The notes under the pieces were generated by a model. It saw only the letters and a list, made by a program, of their open reading frames with translations. It made no database searches and was not told where the DNA came from. Made by a program: the position numbers and the translations under genes. Of a stretch of 37,620 bases of DNA, positions 12,520 through 21,086 are shown piece after piece (the first letter of the stretch is position 1; each line of letters opens with the position of its first letter). Origin of the DNA: Phycisphaerae bacterium (lineage in GTDB: Bacteria > Planctomycetota > Phycisphaerae > Tepidisphaerales > Tepidisphaeraceae); NCBI GenBank assembly GCA_025936175.1, contig JAICTV010000025.1:1-37620 (forward strand), given 5' to 3'.

Positions 12520-14961
12520 TCAATTCGCCGGCCGCGTGCTCGTGATCGCCTGCGCTTCCCGATACGGCCTGTGCTGCTGGTACAGCTCCAGCCGCTGCTG
12601 TAACTGCCGGCGGAGCGAATCGTTCTTCGCCGCCGTCGCCAGATCGATCGCGCGCTGCGCGGTGGCGGCGGCCTTGTCGAAATCGCCCGCCTCGGCGTAC
12701 GCGGCGGCGAGGGTGTCGAGCAGGGGAGGCGTCGGTGCGTCCATGTCCGAAAGCACGGATTCGGCCAACCGCACCGCTTCTTTGCCGTCGCGAAGCCTGG
12801 CGTCCGCGCTCGTGGCCAGCAGCCAGGCGAGGTTATTTCGCGCGGCCGACTGCGGGTAGAGCGCCAGCGCGGTCTTGTACTCCACGATGGCGGGCCCGGC
12901 CTGATCTTGCGATTGCAGCAGCGCCCCCAGCTTGAAGTGAAGCTTATAATCCCGCGGGTTCTCGCGCGTCGCCAACTCGAGTTGCGCCGTCGCGTCCTTC
13001 ATCCGCGCGAGCCGACGATACACGTCCGACAGGTGCGTGCGCGCATCGGGGTCCGGCGGCGTGTCGAGCAGCACGATCTGGAACTGCCTGGCCGCCTCCT
13101 CGAACCTGCCCAACTGCTCCAGCGCCCACCCGAGGTTGAAGTGTGCCCCCGTGCTCGTTCCATCGAGAGCCAGCGCCCGCGCGGCCGATCGCGCGGCCAG
13201 CTCGGGATAGCCGCGCTGGTTGTACAGCGCTGCTAAAGCCGCGTGCGACTTCGGATCGTTCGGCAACGAACGCTCGCGGTCGAGAAAATATTTCTCCGCC
13301 TCGTCCAGTCGCCCGCGCTTCAGGCAGTACAGGCCCATGTTGTAGACGGCTTCCTGATAACGGTTATCGCGATCGAGGCGGGCCTGATCGTGATCGCGAC
13401 GGAGGTAGCGGAGGGATTCGGCGAATGCCTCGCCCGCGCGATCGAGGTCGTCCAGGGCGACGTATGCGATGCCGATGCGGTTGTACGCGTCAGGGTAGTC
13501 CGGCCGCAGGCGCACGGCTTCCTGGTAGTAGTGCAGCGCCTTGCGCGGGTCGCCGCGGAGGTACCACGTCGCGCCGAGCACGAGCTGCGCGTTCGCGTTG
13601 TTGGGAACGACCTGGGCCGCGTGGTCAAAGAGGAGGTCCGTGTTCTTCCAGTACCCGAGCTGAATCCACGTGCGAACCGAAAGCGCGACAAGGACCGCGA
13701 CCGCCGCCGACGTCAGCGCGATCCCGCGCCATCGCTCGCCCAGCGCCGCCGACGCTTCCCACGCCCCCCACACCAGCGCGATGAACGGCCCGATCAGCGG
13801 CAGGTAGGTGTAACGATCCGCATACGCCTGATCGCCCACCTGCACGAACCCGATCACCGGCAGCAGCGTGCCGAGGTACCACAGCCAGCCGACGAGAAGG
13901 TACGGCCGAGTGCGGGCGAACACCAGCGCGACCGCCGTCATCCCCAGCAGCAGCGCCAGCGCCTGCGGCCATTCCGCCAGGTGGCCGGTCAGCGGGTAAA
14001 TGATCGACAGCCGCGACGGCCAGAACATCTTGGTCAGGTAAACCGTGTACGCGATGGTGGAATTGGCCAGACGCGCGTTGAGCGGGACATTCTCGACGCT
14101 GGCGACGGCGTTGCCCTGCGCGATCACCGTGACGATGCAGGACACCGCCGCCAACAGGAACAGCGGCGCCTTCTCCATCAAAAGACGTTTGAGTGGAATG
14201 GGTTGCGATGCGGCCGAATGATCGCCGGCCTGTCGGCTCGAGGACGCGCTGCCCAATTTGAGCCGTCCGAGTGGCCAGTAATCGAGGAGCAGCAGGACGA
14301 AAGGCAGCGTCACGACCATCGGCTTGCTCATCAGCCCCAGCGCAAACGCGACCAGCATCAGCGTGTAGCGCCAGCCGCCGGGCCGGCGGACGTAGTTGAC
14401 ATATGCGATGATCGTGAGCATCCAGAAGACGCCGCTGAGACAGTCCTTCAGCTCCGATACCCACGCGACCGACTCCACGTGCAGCGGGTGCAGCGCGAAC
14501 AATGCGGCAACCAGCGCGCTTCGATACGGCTTGCCGGTCAGCTTCATCATCGCAACCAGCAATCCGATCGTGCCGCCGACATGAAGGAACAGGTTCAGCA
14601 GGTGGTACGGCCGCGGATTGAGACCGAAGAACTGGTAGAGCGCGAGGTAGCACAGGTTCGTCAGCGGGTGCCAGTTGGCCAGGTAGACGCTGGTGAACGC
14701 CCAGCGGACCGAGCCGAGCGACAGCCCCTGCGTGATCTCCTTGCTGCGCGTCACGTAGCCGGTGTCGTCGTAGTTGACGAAATCGAAGCCGTGCACGCGC
14801 CAGTAGGTGGCGACCGTCATCAGCGCCAGCCCGAGCGCGAGCATCGGCACGACCCGGCACGTACGCCGCGCGGATGATGCCGCGTCGATGGCGGCCGTCT
14901 CGCTGGTCGAGGCGATGCGCGGCGGGCGGACGGATTGAGCTTCGACGGTGCGACTGGCCAA
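12520..14961 (-). CDS. TMTC-like multi-spanning membrane protein with TPR repeats
   Basis: The first ~420 of 813 residues are a polytopic membrane domain with phrases such as FDFVNYDDTGYV, HPLTNL and HPLHVESVAWVSELKD, which characterise the TMTC/O-mannosyltransferase-like family (GT-C fold). The remaining part is a string of TPR repeats (for example NNANAQLVLGATWYLRGDPRKALHYYQEAVRLRPD). Such proteins are common in planctomycetes and are predicted lipid-linked sugar transferases acting on the periplasmic side, with the TPR part binding partners. DD in YDDT is the likely catalytic acidic pair. The frame starts with TTG at 14961; the next in-frame ATG (about residue 40) would cut into the region before the first helix. 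It is followed closely by the small metallopeptidase gene. Confidence 0.85.
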   Translation of the reverse strand: MASRTVEAQSVRPPRIASTSETAAIDAASSARRTCRVVPMLALGLALMTVATYWRVHGFDFVNYDDTGYVTRSKEITQGLSLGSVRWAFTSVYLANWHPLTNLCYLALYQFFGLNPRPYHLLNLFLHVGGTIGLLVAMMKLTGKPYRSALVAALFALHPLHVESVAWVSELKDCLSGVFWMLTIIAYVNYVRRPGGWRYTLMLVAFALGLMSKPMVVTLPFVLLLLDYWPLGRLKLGSASSSRQAGDHSAASQPIPLKRLLMEKAPLFLLAAVSCIVTVIAQGNAVASVENVPLNARLANSTIAYTVYLTKMFWPSRLSIIYPLTGHLAEWPQALALLLGMTAVALVFARTRPYLLVGWLWYLGTLLPVIGFVQVGDQAYADRYTYLPLIGPFIALVWGAWEASAALGERWRGIALTSAAVAVLVALSVRTWIQLGYWKNTDLLFDHAAQVVPNNANAQLVLGATWYLRGDPRKALHYYQEAVRLRPDYPDAYNRIGIAYVALDDLDRAGEAFAESLRYLRRDHDQARLDRDNRYQEAVYNMGLYCLKRGRLDEAEKYFLDRERSLPNDPKSHAALAALYNQRGYPELAARSAARALALDGTSTGAHFNLGWALEQLGRFEEAARQFQIVLLDTPPDPDARTHLSDVYRRLARMKDATAQLELATRENPRDYKLHFKLGALLQSQDQAGPAIVEYKTALALYPQSAARNNLAWLLATSADARLRDGKEAVRLAESVLSDMDAPTPPLLDTLAAAYAEAGDFDKAAATAQRAIDLATAAKNDSLRRQLQQRLELYQQHRPYREAQAITSTRPAN

Positions 14962-15021
14962 GTTAATCTGCCTGCGAATGTGCCGCGGCTGAAGATCAGC
15001 ACGCGCGGCCCGGAAAGCAAG

Positions 15022-15049
15022 AGAGCCGCCTGTTTAGCCAGGCGGCTCT
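15022..15049 (-). terminator. Hairpin downstream of the PEP-CTERM gene
   Basis: AGAGCCGCCTG (15022-15032) and CAGGCGGCTCT (15039-15049) form a perfect 11-bp stem with a six-base loop, about 30 bases after the stop of the minus-strand PEP-CTERM gene. The following minus-strand bases, CTTGCTTTCC, contain a weak T-rich tract. It most likely terminates that gene and separates it from the TMTC-like gene. Confidence 0.7.
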
Positions 15050-15079
15050 TGCGTTAATCAAACCACTCGCTCGGCGGAA

Positions 15080-15814
15080 TCAGCGTTTGCGCCGGCGTGC
15101 GAAGGCGGCGATGGCGGCCACGCCGAAGAGGCTCAGCGACGCGGGCTCGGGAACGAGCGCCGCGATCGAGCCGGAATCGCTCTTGGCCACGAAGTCGAAA
15201 TCGATGGTGGCGTTGGTGGTAAAGCTGGAGATCATGATGGAGTCGATCGAGTGGTTACCGTCGAGGACCACCCCACCATGACCACCACCCAGGCCGCTGG
15301 AGGCGAGCCAGCCCGAGGCATCGAGGTCGAACTCCGCCAGGTGCCATGCGCCGTCGCCAACTGTCGTGACGATGGGCGAGCCGTCGAGTTCGCTGGTCGC
15401 GCCGGCGGAGCCGGTGTCACCAACGGTGTCGCCATCCAGGTTGAGCTGGAGCTTCAGCCCGGCAGTGGAGGTCTTGTAATAGAAGCCGATGAATCCATCG
15501 GTGCCACCGCTGGTGGCAAAAATGTTATTGTTCGCCATCGTGCCGCTTCCGGAGACGAAGCGGATGCGGCCGGGGTTGGTGGCGCTCAGCACGCCGACAA
15601 CCTCTTCACAGCCGATGCCCTCGAACGCCCCGGTGGTGACGCGGTCGGCGGTCGACGCGCTCGACATGTTCGTCGTACCGGAGAAATTCGGAGCCTGGTT
15701 AAAGTGCCCCTCGTTCGTATTGAAGTCGTCAAAAATGATTGACGCGCGAGCCGTTGTCGTCCAACCGAGCAGGACAATCGCGGCGGCTACCGCCAGAAAT
15801 GAATATCGAGACAT
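15080..15814 (-). CDS. PEP-CTERM surface protein
   Basis: This 244-residue exported protein has a signal peptide (MSRYSFLAVAAAIVLLGWTTTARA), a Gly/Ser/Thr-rich beta-type body, and the PEP-CTERM sorting tail: VPEPASLSLFGVAAIAAFARRRKR, that is VPEP, a hydrophobic helix and a basic end. Such tails are cleaved by exosortase and mark proteins secreted with extracellular polysaccharide. The body phrases (DFNTNEGHF, GFIGFYYKTSTAGLKLQLNLD, WHLAEFDLD) suggest a carbohydrate-binding-like jelly-roll, but no specific family is clear. The ATG at 15814 has GGAGG ten bases upstream, while frame upstream of it is AT-rich intergenic sequence. It is transcribed alone and ends at a hairpin. No exosortase gene is in the window. 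Confidence 0.9.
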   Translation of the reverse strand: MSRYSFLAVAAAIVLLGWTTTARASIIFDDFNTNEGHFNQAPNFSGTTNMSSASTADRVTTGAFEGIGCEEVVGVLSATNPGRIRFVSGSGTMANNNIFATSGGTDGFIGFYYKTSTAGLKLQLNLDGDTVGDTGSAGATSELDGSPIVTTVGDGAWHLAEFDLDASGWLASSGLGGGHGGVVLDGNHSIDSIMISSFTTNATIDFDFVAKSDSGSIAALVPEPASLSLFGVAAIAAFARRRKR

Positions 15815-16110
15815 GTCGCCCTTTCCTCCGCCTTCTGGCTCGCGATGATGTTGCCCTCGTCGCGGCAGAAAGCTCGAATTGAAGGTCTCTCCCAAGGGTT
15901 CAGACAACGCCGACCTCTGAGATCGGCTGCCCTCAGACAAATTACAGAATATCACAGCTTTCGAAATATCAAAGTCGAATCTCGAAATTTTATGATGGCG
16001 ATCCGTCAATCCTACTCAAATCGTGCTATCGCAAGCATTTATGGATGAGCTCGATTATGTGTGGCCGAAGCTTTGCAAGCGCAGTCCATCACTTTAATGG
16101 AGGTTCTTAC
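15815..16110. other. AT-richer divergent intergenic region
   Basis: This stretch between the PEP-CTERM gene and the small basic protein gene is noticeably richer in A+T than its surroundings (15940-16040), as expected for divergent promoters. CGAAAT occurs twice within 15961-15988. I could not fix a convincing -35/-10 pair on either strand. Confidence 0.4.
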
Positions 16111-16296
16111 ATGCCACGCAGTCACTCATCCAAACGTGAACTGATCGATACCGGCACCGACAAACGGTACGTCCGCCGCGACGCCAAGGGCCGCTTCAAT
16201 GAGAGCGACGATGTCGGCCGATCGCTGTCGGCGGATCGCCGCCAGCACGCCAAGACACGCTCGAAGTCCGGTCAGGGCGATCGCGGCGATCGCTAA
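16111..16296 (+). CDS. Small basic conserved protein of unknown function
   Basis: This 61-residue protein is highly charged: MPRSHSSKRELIDTGTDKRY then VRRDAKGRFNESDDVGRSL. The block TGTDKRYVRRDAKGRF is of a kind seen in short proteins annotated in many unrelated bacteria, often without any function. It is probably disordered and might bind nucleic acid. The ATG at 16111 is preceded by GGAGG eight bases upstream, which is a strong start; a longer frame beginning at 16045 lacks such a site. It is followed 47 bases later by the UDP-sugar pyrophosphorylase gene, and cotranscription is possible. Confidence 0.8.
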   Translation: MPRSHSSKRELIDTGTDKRYVRRDAKGRFNESDDVGRSLSADRRQHAKTRSKSGQGDRGDR

Positions 16297-16343
16297 GTCG
16301 TTGTGACGTTGCGGCCCTGCGCGTCTTGCGATAAGCAACACGC

Positions 16344-17783
16344 ATGGACGACGCAACGACCACGCTGCGCGAACGGCTCTCCGCGGTTGATCAACAACAG
16401 GTGCTCCGCTTCTTCGACGCGCTGGACGCCGCGGGCAAAGACAAGCTGCGCAAACAGCTCCTTGCGCTCGACCTCGACGAGATCGATGAGCTGGCGGAGA
16501 TGCACGTCCGGCACAAAACCCCGGTCGCGATTCCGAACGATATCCAGCCGGTGCAGATGTACCCGCAGCGACCGCATGCGGGGCAGGAACGGCTTTACGC
16601 CGACGCCATCGACCGCGGTAACGCGCTCCTGAAGCAGGGCAAAATCGGCGCGTTCCTCGTCGCCGGCGGGCAGGGAACGCGGCTCGGTTACGACGGGCCC
16701 AAAGGTGAGTTCCCCGTCACGCCGATCAAGAACAAGCCGCTCTTCCGGGTTTTCGCCGAACAGTTGCAGGCGTGGTCGCGCGATGCGGGTCGGGCGATCC
16801 CCTGGTACATCATGACCAGCGACGCCAACGACGCGCAGACGCGCGCGTTCTTCCGGCAAAACAACCATTTCGGCCTGAATCCGGAGGATATCTTCATTTT
16901 CCAGCAGGGCATGATGCCGGCGTTCGACATGCTCGGGCACATGCTTCTGGCGGAGAAGGATTCGCTCGCCCTCAGTCCTGACGGTCACGGCGGATCACTC
17001 CGCGCTCTGCACAAAAGCGGTGCGCTCGCCGACATGCGCAAGCGCGGCGTCGAGCATCTGTCCTACTTCCAGGTCGACAACCCGCTCGTGCATTGCATCG
17101 ACCCGCTCTTCCTCGGCCTCCACGACGTCACCGGCAGCGAGATGAGCTCCAAGTCGATCCCCAAGGCCGGGCCGCTCGAGAAGGTCGGTAATTTCGTCAT
17201 GGCGGACGACGCGCTCCAGGTCATCGAGTACAGCGATCTGCCGGAGGAACTCGCCAAACAGACGAATCCCGACGGCGGTCTCAAATTCAACGCCGGGTCG
17301 ATCGCCATTCATGCCCTGCGCGTCGCGTTCGTCGAGCGCCTCAACGCCAGCGGCAAGCTCGATTTGCCCTGGCACCGGGCGGAGAAGAAGGTGCCGTACG
17401 TCGATGACAAGGGGACCCCCTGCGAGCCCGATAAACCCAATGCCGTGAAGCTCGAGCAGTTCGTCTTCGACGCGATCCCGCTGGCGAAGAACGCGATCGT
17501 GCTGGAGACGGATCGCGCCGAGGAATTCAGCCCGGTCAAAAATGCCGAAGGCAACGACTCCCCCGCCACCTGCCGCCGCGATCAGATCCGCCGGGCGGCG
17601 CGGTGGCTGCGGGCGGCGCGGGTCCAAGTCCCGGAAAAGGACGGCGAGCCGGACGCAACGCTGGAGATCTCCCCGCTCCTGGCGACGACCGAAAAGCAGC
17701 TCGCTGACCGCAACCTGAAGCTGGAGAAGGTTAGCGACGGGCAAGCCGTCTACTTCGACGAGAACGGCGCCGACGTGACGTAA
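16344..17783 (+). CDS. UDP-sugar pyrophosphorylase, UDPGP family (UAP1-like)
   Basis: This 479-residue enzyme belongs to the eukaryote-type UDPGP family, which transfers UMP from UTP to a sugar 1-phosphate. The nucleotide-binding loop LVAGGQGTRLGYDGPKGEFPV (105-125), the LSPDGHGG motif, the QVDNPLV motif and the NPDGGLKFNAGSIAIH region fit UDP-N-acetylhexosamine pyrophosphorylases (UAP1-like) better than UDP-glucose pyrophosphorylases. Product is therefore most likely UDP-GlcNAc, the first precursor of peptidoglycan, but the specificity is inferred. It lies directly upstream of murE, separated by 242 bases, so a supply role for the wall pathway would make sense. Bacterial genomes usually use the unrelated GlmU. 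Length is normal for the family. Confidence 0.85.
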   Translation: MDDATTTLRERLSAVDQQQVLRFFDALDAAGKDKLRKQLLALDLDEIDELAEMHVRHKTPVAIPNDIQPVQMYPQRPHAGQERLYADAIDRGNALLKQGKIGAFLVAGGQGTRLGYDGPKGEFPVTPIKNKPLFRVFAEQLQAWSRDAGRAIPWYIMTSDANDAQTRAFFRQNNHFGLNPEDIFIFQQGMMPAFDMLGHMLLAEKDSLALSPDGHGGSLRALHKSGALADMRKRGVEHLSYFQVDNPLVHCIDPLFLGLHDVTGSEMSSKSIPKAGPLEKVGNFVMADDALQVIEYSDLPEELAKQTNPDGGLKFNAGSIAIHALRVAFVERLNASGKLDLPWHRAEKKVPYVDDKGTPCEPDKPNAVKLEQFVFDAIPLAKNAIVLETDRAEEFSPVKNAEGNDSPATCRRDQIRRAARWLRAARVQVPEKDGEPDATLEISPLLATTEKQLADRNLKLEKVSDGQAVYFDENGADVT

Positions 17784-18025
17784 TCAACGGACCGAACCCG
17801 GCCGTTCGCATTCAGCGAGAATTTCATCCATCCCTTGGGTTTCTGTCGAAACTGACAGTGGGTGGACGTACCACTCTGACAGCCCGCGCGAAGCCCTCGT
17901 GAACCCCCGTTGCTTCGCGCCGTACCGTATGCTAGGTTTCGCGCCCTGCGGGCACGGAGGCGCGTGCGGGATGACCCACTTCGTCATGCGAAGTGCGTCA
18001 TAGCGGCGGGGAAGGATTTGCGACC

Positions 18026-19498
18026 ATGCAACTTCACGCTCTGCTGCGGCACTTCGATCCGCAGCTATCGCTCTCCGGCATTCCCAACGTCGAAATCACC
18101 GGCGTCAGCGACGACTCGCGACGGATCAACCCGGGCGGACTCTTCGTCGCACGCTCGGGTGCGAAAACCGACGGCGCGACCTTCATCGCCGACGCCAAAT
18201 CGCGCGGCGCCGTCGCGGTCATCGGCGCGAGCAAGAGCAGCAACTCGCCGCTGCCGCAGATCGTCGTCAACGATCCTGCCCGAGCGGCGTCGATTCTCGC
18301 GCATCTCTATCATGGCAGCCCGAGCCTGAAGATGCGCACCTTCGCCGTCACCGGGACCAACGGCAAGACCACGACGACCTACCTCGTCCGTCACCTGCTC
18401 GCCAAGGCGCAGCAGCGCTGCGGGATGATCGGCACGGTCGAAATCGACGACGGCCGCTCGCGCCGCGAAGCATCGATGACCACGCCGAGCGGCTGCGAGA
18501 TTGCCGAGCTGCTCGCCACCATGCGCGACCGCGGCTGTCGCGCCGCCGTGATGGAAGCCTCCAGCCACGCACTCGATCAGCAGCGCCTCGCCGGCTGCCT
18601 CTTCGCCGGCGCCGCGTTCACAAACCTCACCGGCGATCACCTCGATTATCACAAGACGATGGAGAGCTATGCGGCGGCGAAGGCAACGCTGTTCGAATCG
18701 CTTGACGCCGAAGCGGTCGCCGTCGTCAATGCGGATGACAAGTGGTCCGATCGAATGATCCAGGACTGCGCCAGCCGGATCATCCGCTTCGGCTTCTCCA
18801 GGCGTGCCGATTACCGCGCGACCGGCGTGCATGTCACCGCGCAAGGGTCGCGCTTTCAGCTCCACACGCCCGACGGCAAGGCGGACGTGCAGATGAAGCT
18901 GATCGGCAAGCACAACATCGAGAACGCGCTGACCGCCGCCGCGCTCGTGGGCGAGGTCGCCGGCCTGTCGATCAACCAGATCGCCGCCGGCTTGCGCGAT
19001 GCGGCCGGCGCGCCCGGTCGATTGCAGCCGGTGGAAGTCGGGCAGCCCTTCGCGGTGCTCGTCGATTACGCGCACACGGACGACGCGCTGGAGAACGTGC
19101 TGTCGGCACTTCGTCCGCTGGCGAGCAAAGGCAAGCTCCGCGTGCTCTTCGGCTGCGGCGGAGACCGCGACAACACCAAGCGGCCGCGCATGGCCAGGAT
19201 CGCCGAAAAAATCGCGGACGTCGTCTACGTCACCAGCGACAACCCGCGCACCGAAGACCCGATCAAAATCATCGATCAAATCGTCGCCGGGCTCGGAAGA
19301 GCCGCTAAACCCGTCGTGGTCGAACCCGATCGTCGCGTCGCGATCGAACGCATCATCAGCGACTCCGCACCCGGCGACATCGTGCTCCTCGCGGGCAAGG
19401 GTCACGAAAACTACCAGATCATCGGCACGCAGAGGCATCACTTCGACGATGTCGAAGAAGCACGCCGTGTCTTACAGGGTCACGTCGCCGCCGCATGA
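18026..19498 (+). CDS. murE: UDP-MurNAc-tripeptide synthetase (meso-DAP-adding)
   Basis: MurE adds the third residue to UDP-MurNAc-L-Ala-D-Glu in the cytoplasm. This 490-residue protein has the ATP loop TGTNGKTTTT (109-118), MEASSHALDQQR, the carbamoyl-lysine region and YAHTDDALENVL. The motif DNPRTEDP (near residue 405) contains DNPR, the recognition signature for meso-diaminopimelate rather than lysine, predicting mDAP-type peptidoglycan. AAGGA precedes the ATG at 18026; an ATG at 17993 in frame would give 11 extra residues and has no better signal. It opens the murE-murF-mraY block. A 120-base space separates it from murF. Confidence 0.95.
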   Translation: MQLHALLRHFDPQLSLSGIPNVEITGVSDDSRRINPGGLFVARSGAKTDGATFIADAKSRGAVAVIGASKSSNSPLPQIVVNDPARAASILAHLYHGSPSLKMRTFAVTGTNGKTTTTYLVRHLLAKAQQRCGMIGTVEIDDGRSRREASMTTPSGCEIAELLATMRDRGCRAAVMEASSHALDQQRLAGCLFAGAAFTNLTGDHLDYHKTMESYAAAKATLFESLDAEAVAVVNADDKWSDRMIQDCASRIIRFGFSRRADYRATGVHVTAQGSRFQLHTPDGKADVQMKLIGKHNIENALTAAALVGEVAGLSINQIAAGLRDAAGAPGRLQPVEVGQPFAVLVDYAHTDDALENVLSALRPLASKGKLRVLFGCGGDRDNTKRPRMARIAEKIADVVYVTSDNPRTEDPIKIIDQIVAGLGRAAKPVVVEPDRRVAIERIISDSAPGDIVLLAGKGHENYQIIGTQRHHFDDVEEARRVLQGHVAAA

Positions 19499-19500
19499 AT

Positions 19501-19598
19501 CGTGGCTTGGGCCTCCGGCCTGAGCATTCGAGCGGAGCGGCGGATTGGCAAAGAGCGGCTGGCCGCCGCAAGCGCTCGGGCGAGACGCCCCAGCCACG
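19501..19598. repeat. Imperfect inverted repeat between murE and murF
   Basis: The 25-base arms 19501-19525 and 19574-19598 are mostly complementary, both starting CGTGGCT when read outward-in. The element fills nearly the whole murE-murF gap. It looks like another dispersed palindromic repeat that also could slow transcription between the genes. Only this copy was seen in the window. Confidence 0.55.
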
Positions 19599-19618
19599 TG
19601 CAAGGAGGCACGGGCAGT

Positions 19619-21031
19619 TTGAAACCACTGACGATTCATCAAATCCGTCAGGCCGTCGCTGGCCGAGCGCTGGGGGCGCTGCCCAAGGACGCTCCGCCCG
19701 TCAAATCGATCTTCAGCGACTCCAAGCTCGTCGAGCCGTTCTCGATGTTCATCGCGATCAAGGGCGCGCGGACGGACGGTCACGCGTACTTGCCCGATGC
19801 CGCCGCGCGCGGCGCGGTGGCGGCGCTGATCCAAGACACGCCGACGCGCGAGTTCCCCAATCTCCACCTCATCGCCGTCGAGGACACCCGCCGCGCGATG
19901 GGCAAGCTCGCCACCTTCGTCCGCCAGCAGATGCACGCCACTGTCATCGCCGTCGCCGGATCGAACGGCAAAACCTCGACCAAGTACCTGATCGATTCGC
20001 TCCTCTCCGCAAGCTTGCGCGGCTCGATCAGCCCGAAAAGTTTTAATAACGACATCGGCGTGCCGCTGGCGATCTTCCCGGCGAACCCGATGGACGATTA
20101 CCTCGTCCTCGAGATCGGCACGAACCATCACGGCGAGGTGAAACACCTCTCGGAGATGTCGCAACCCGACATCGCCGTCATCACCAACGTCGGCGCCGAG
20201 CACCTCGAAGGCCTGACGGATCTCGACGGCGTCCGGCGCGAGGAAGCCAGCATCGTCACCGGCCTGAACCCCAGGGGCGCGCTGATCGTCAACGGCGACG
20301 ACGAGCCGCTCGTCTCGCTCGTCGGCGGTTATCGGGGCCAGATCATCAAGTTCGGCTTAAATGCAGAAGGCAACGACTTCTTCGCCACCGACATCGCCTG
20401 CGACGAGCGCGGCACCTCGTTCAACCTCAACGGCAACCCGCGCCGCCGGCTGTTCATCCCGATGCTCGGCAGACATTCCGCCTGCAACGCACTAGCGGCG
20501 ATCGCCGTCGCGCGAAAGATGAACCTGCCGGAAGAGCAGATCATCGCCGCGCTCGCCGAAGCGCACGGCCCGGACATGCGGCTGCAACTGTCGAAGTCCA
20601 ACGGCGTCACCGTTTTGAACGACGCGTACAATGCCAACCCGAATTCCACCCGCGCCGCGATCGAGACGCTCGTCTCCCTGCCGAACCGCGGCCGGCGCGT
20701 CGCGGTGATCGGCGACATGCTCGAGCTGGGCGATCACAGTGATCGATATCACGAAGAGATCGGCGCGCTTCTGGCGCAGGCGAAGCTTGACCTATTGGTT
20801 TGCGTGGGTAAGAAAGCCAAGCGGATCGCGTCATCGGCCAAGTCGACGGGCATGGAGGGCCCGCGAATTGTTCTGTACGACGACGCAATCGCCGCCGCAC
20901 GAGGCATCCCGCGCCGCGTGCACGCCGGCGATCTGATCCTCCTCAAGGGCTCGCGCAGCGTCGGTTTGGAGGCCGTCGCCAAAGCGATTTCAGAACGTCA
21001 GACGAAGTTTGCCCGCAAGGCCGCCTCGTAG
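19619..21031 (+). CDS. murF: UDP-MurNAc-tripeptide:D-Ala-D-Ala ligase
   Basis: MurF adds D-Ala-D-Ala to the UDP-MurNAc tripeptide, the last cytoplasmic peptide step. The 470-residue protein shows the ATP loop AVAGSNGKTSTK, FNNDIGVPL, EIGTNHHGEV, the TNVGAEHLEGL phrase and the central NDAYNANPNSTRAAIETL motif of the MurF subfamily. A TTG at 19619 is the likely start: AAGGAGG lies ten bases upstream and the protein then begins KPLTIHQIRQAVAG, the usual N-terminal strand. No ATG occurs in that region; a frame extending to 19502 runs through a repeat. It is the second gene of the murE-murF-mraY block. Confidence 0.93.
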   Translation: MKPLTIHQIRQAVAGRALGALPKDAPPVKSIFSDSKLVEPFSMFIAIKGARTDGHAYLPDAAARGAVAALIQDTPTREFPNLHLIAVEDTRRAMGKLATFVRQQMHATVIAVAGSNGKTSTKYLIDSLLSASLRGSISPKSFNNDIGVPLAIFPANPMDDYLVLEIGTNHHGEVKHLSEMSQPDIAVITNVGAEHLEGLTDLDGVRREEASIVTGLNPRGALIVNGDDEPLVSLVGGYRGQIIKFGLNAEGNDFFATDIACDERGTSFNLNGNPRRRLFIPMLGRHSACNALAAIAVARKMNLPEEQIIAALAEAHGPDMRLQLSKSNGVTVLNDAYNANPNSTRAAIETLVSLPNRGRRVAVIGDMLELGDHSDRYHEEIGALLAQAKLDLLVCVGKKAKRIASSAKSTGMEGPRIVLYDDAIAAARGIPRRVHAGDLILLKGSRSVGLEAVAKAISERQTKFARKAAS

Positions 21032-21034
21032 GAA

Positions 21035-21066
21035 TCGGGTCATTGAGTCATCGGGTCATTGAGTCA
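21035..21066 (+). repeat. Tandem 16-bp repeat x2
   Basis: TCGGGTCATTGAGTCA occurs twice in tandem at 21035-21050 and 21051-21066, filling most of the 55-base murF-mraY gap. Short tandem repeats of this kind are frequent in planctomycete spacers. A binding site is possible but not supported otherwise. Confidence 0.8.
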
Positions 21067-21086
21067 TCTCAATCGAAAAAGCACGG

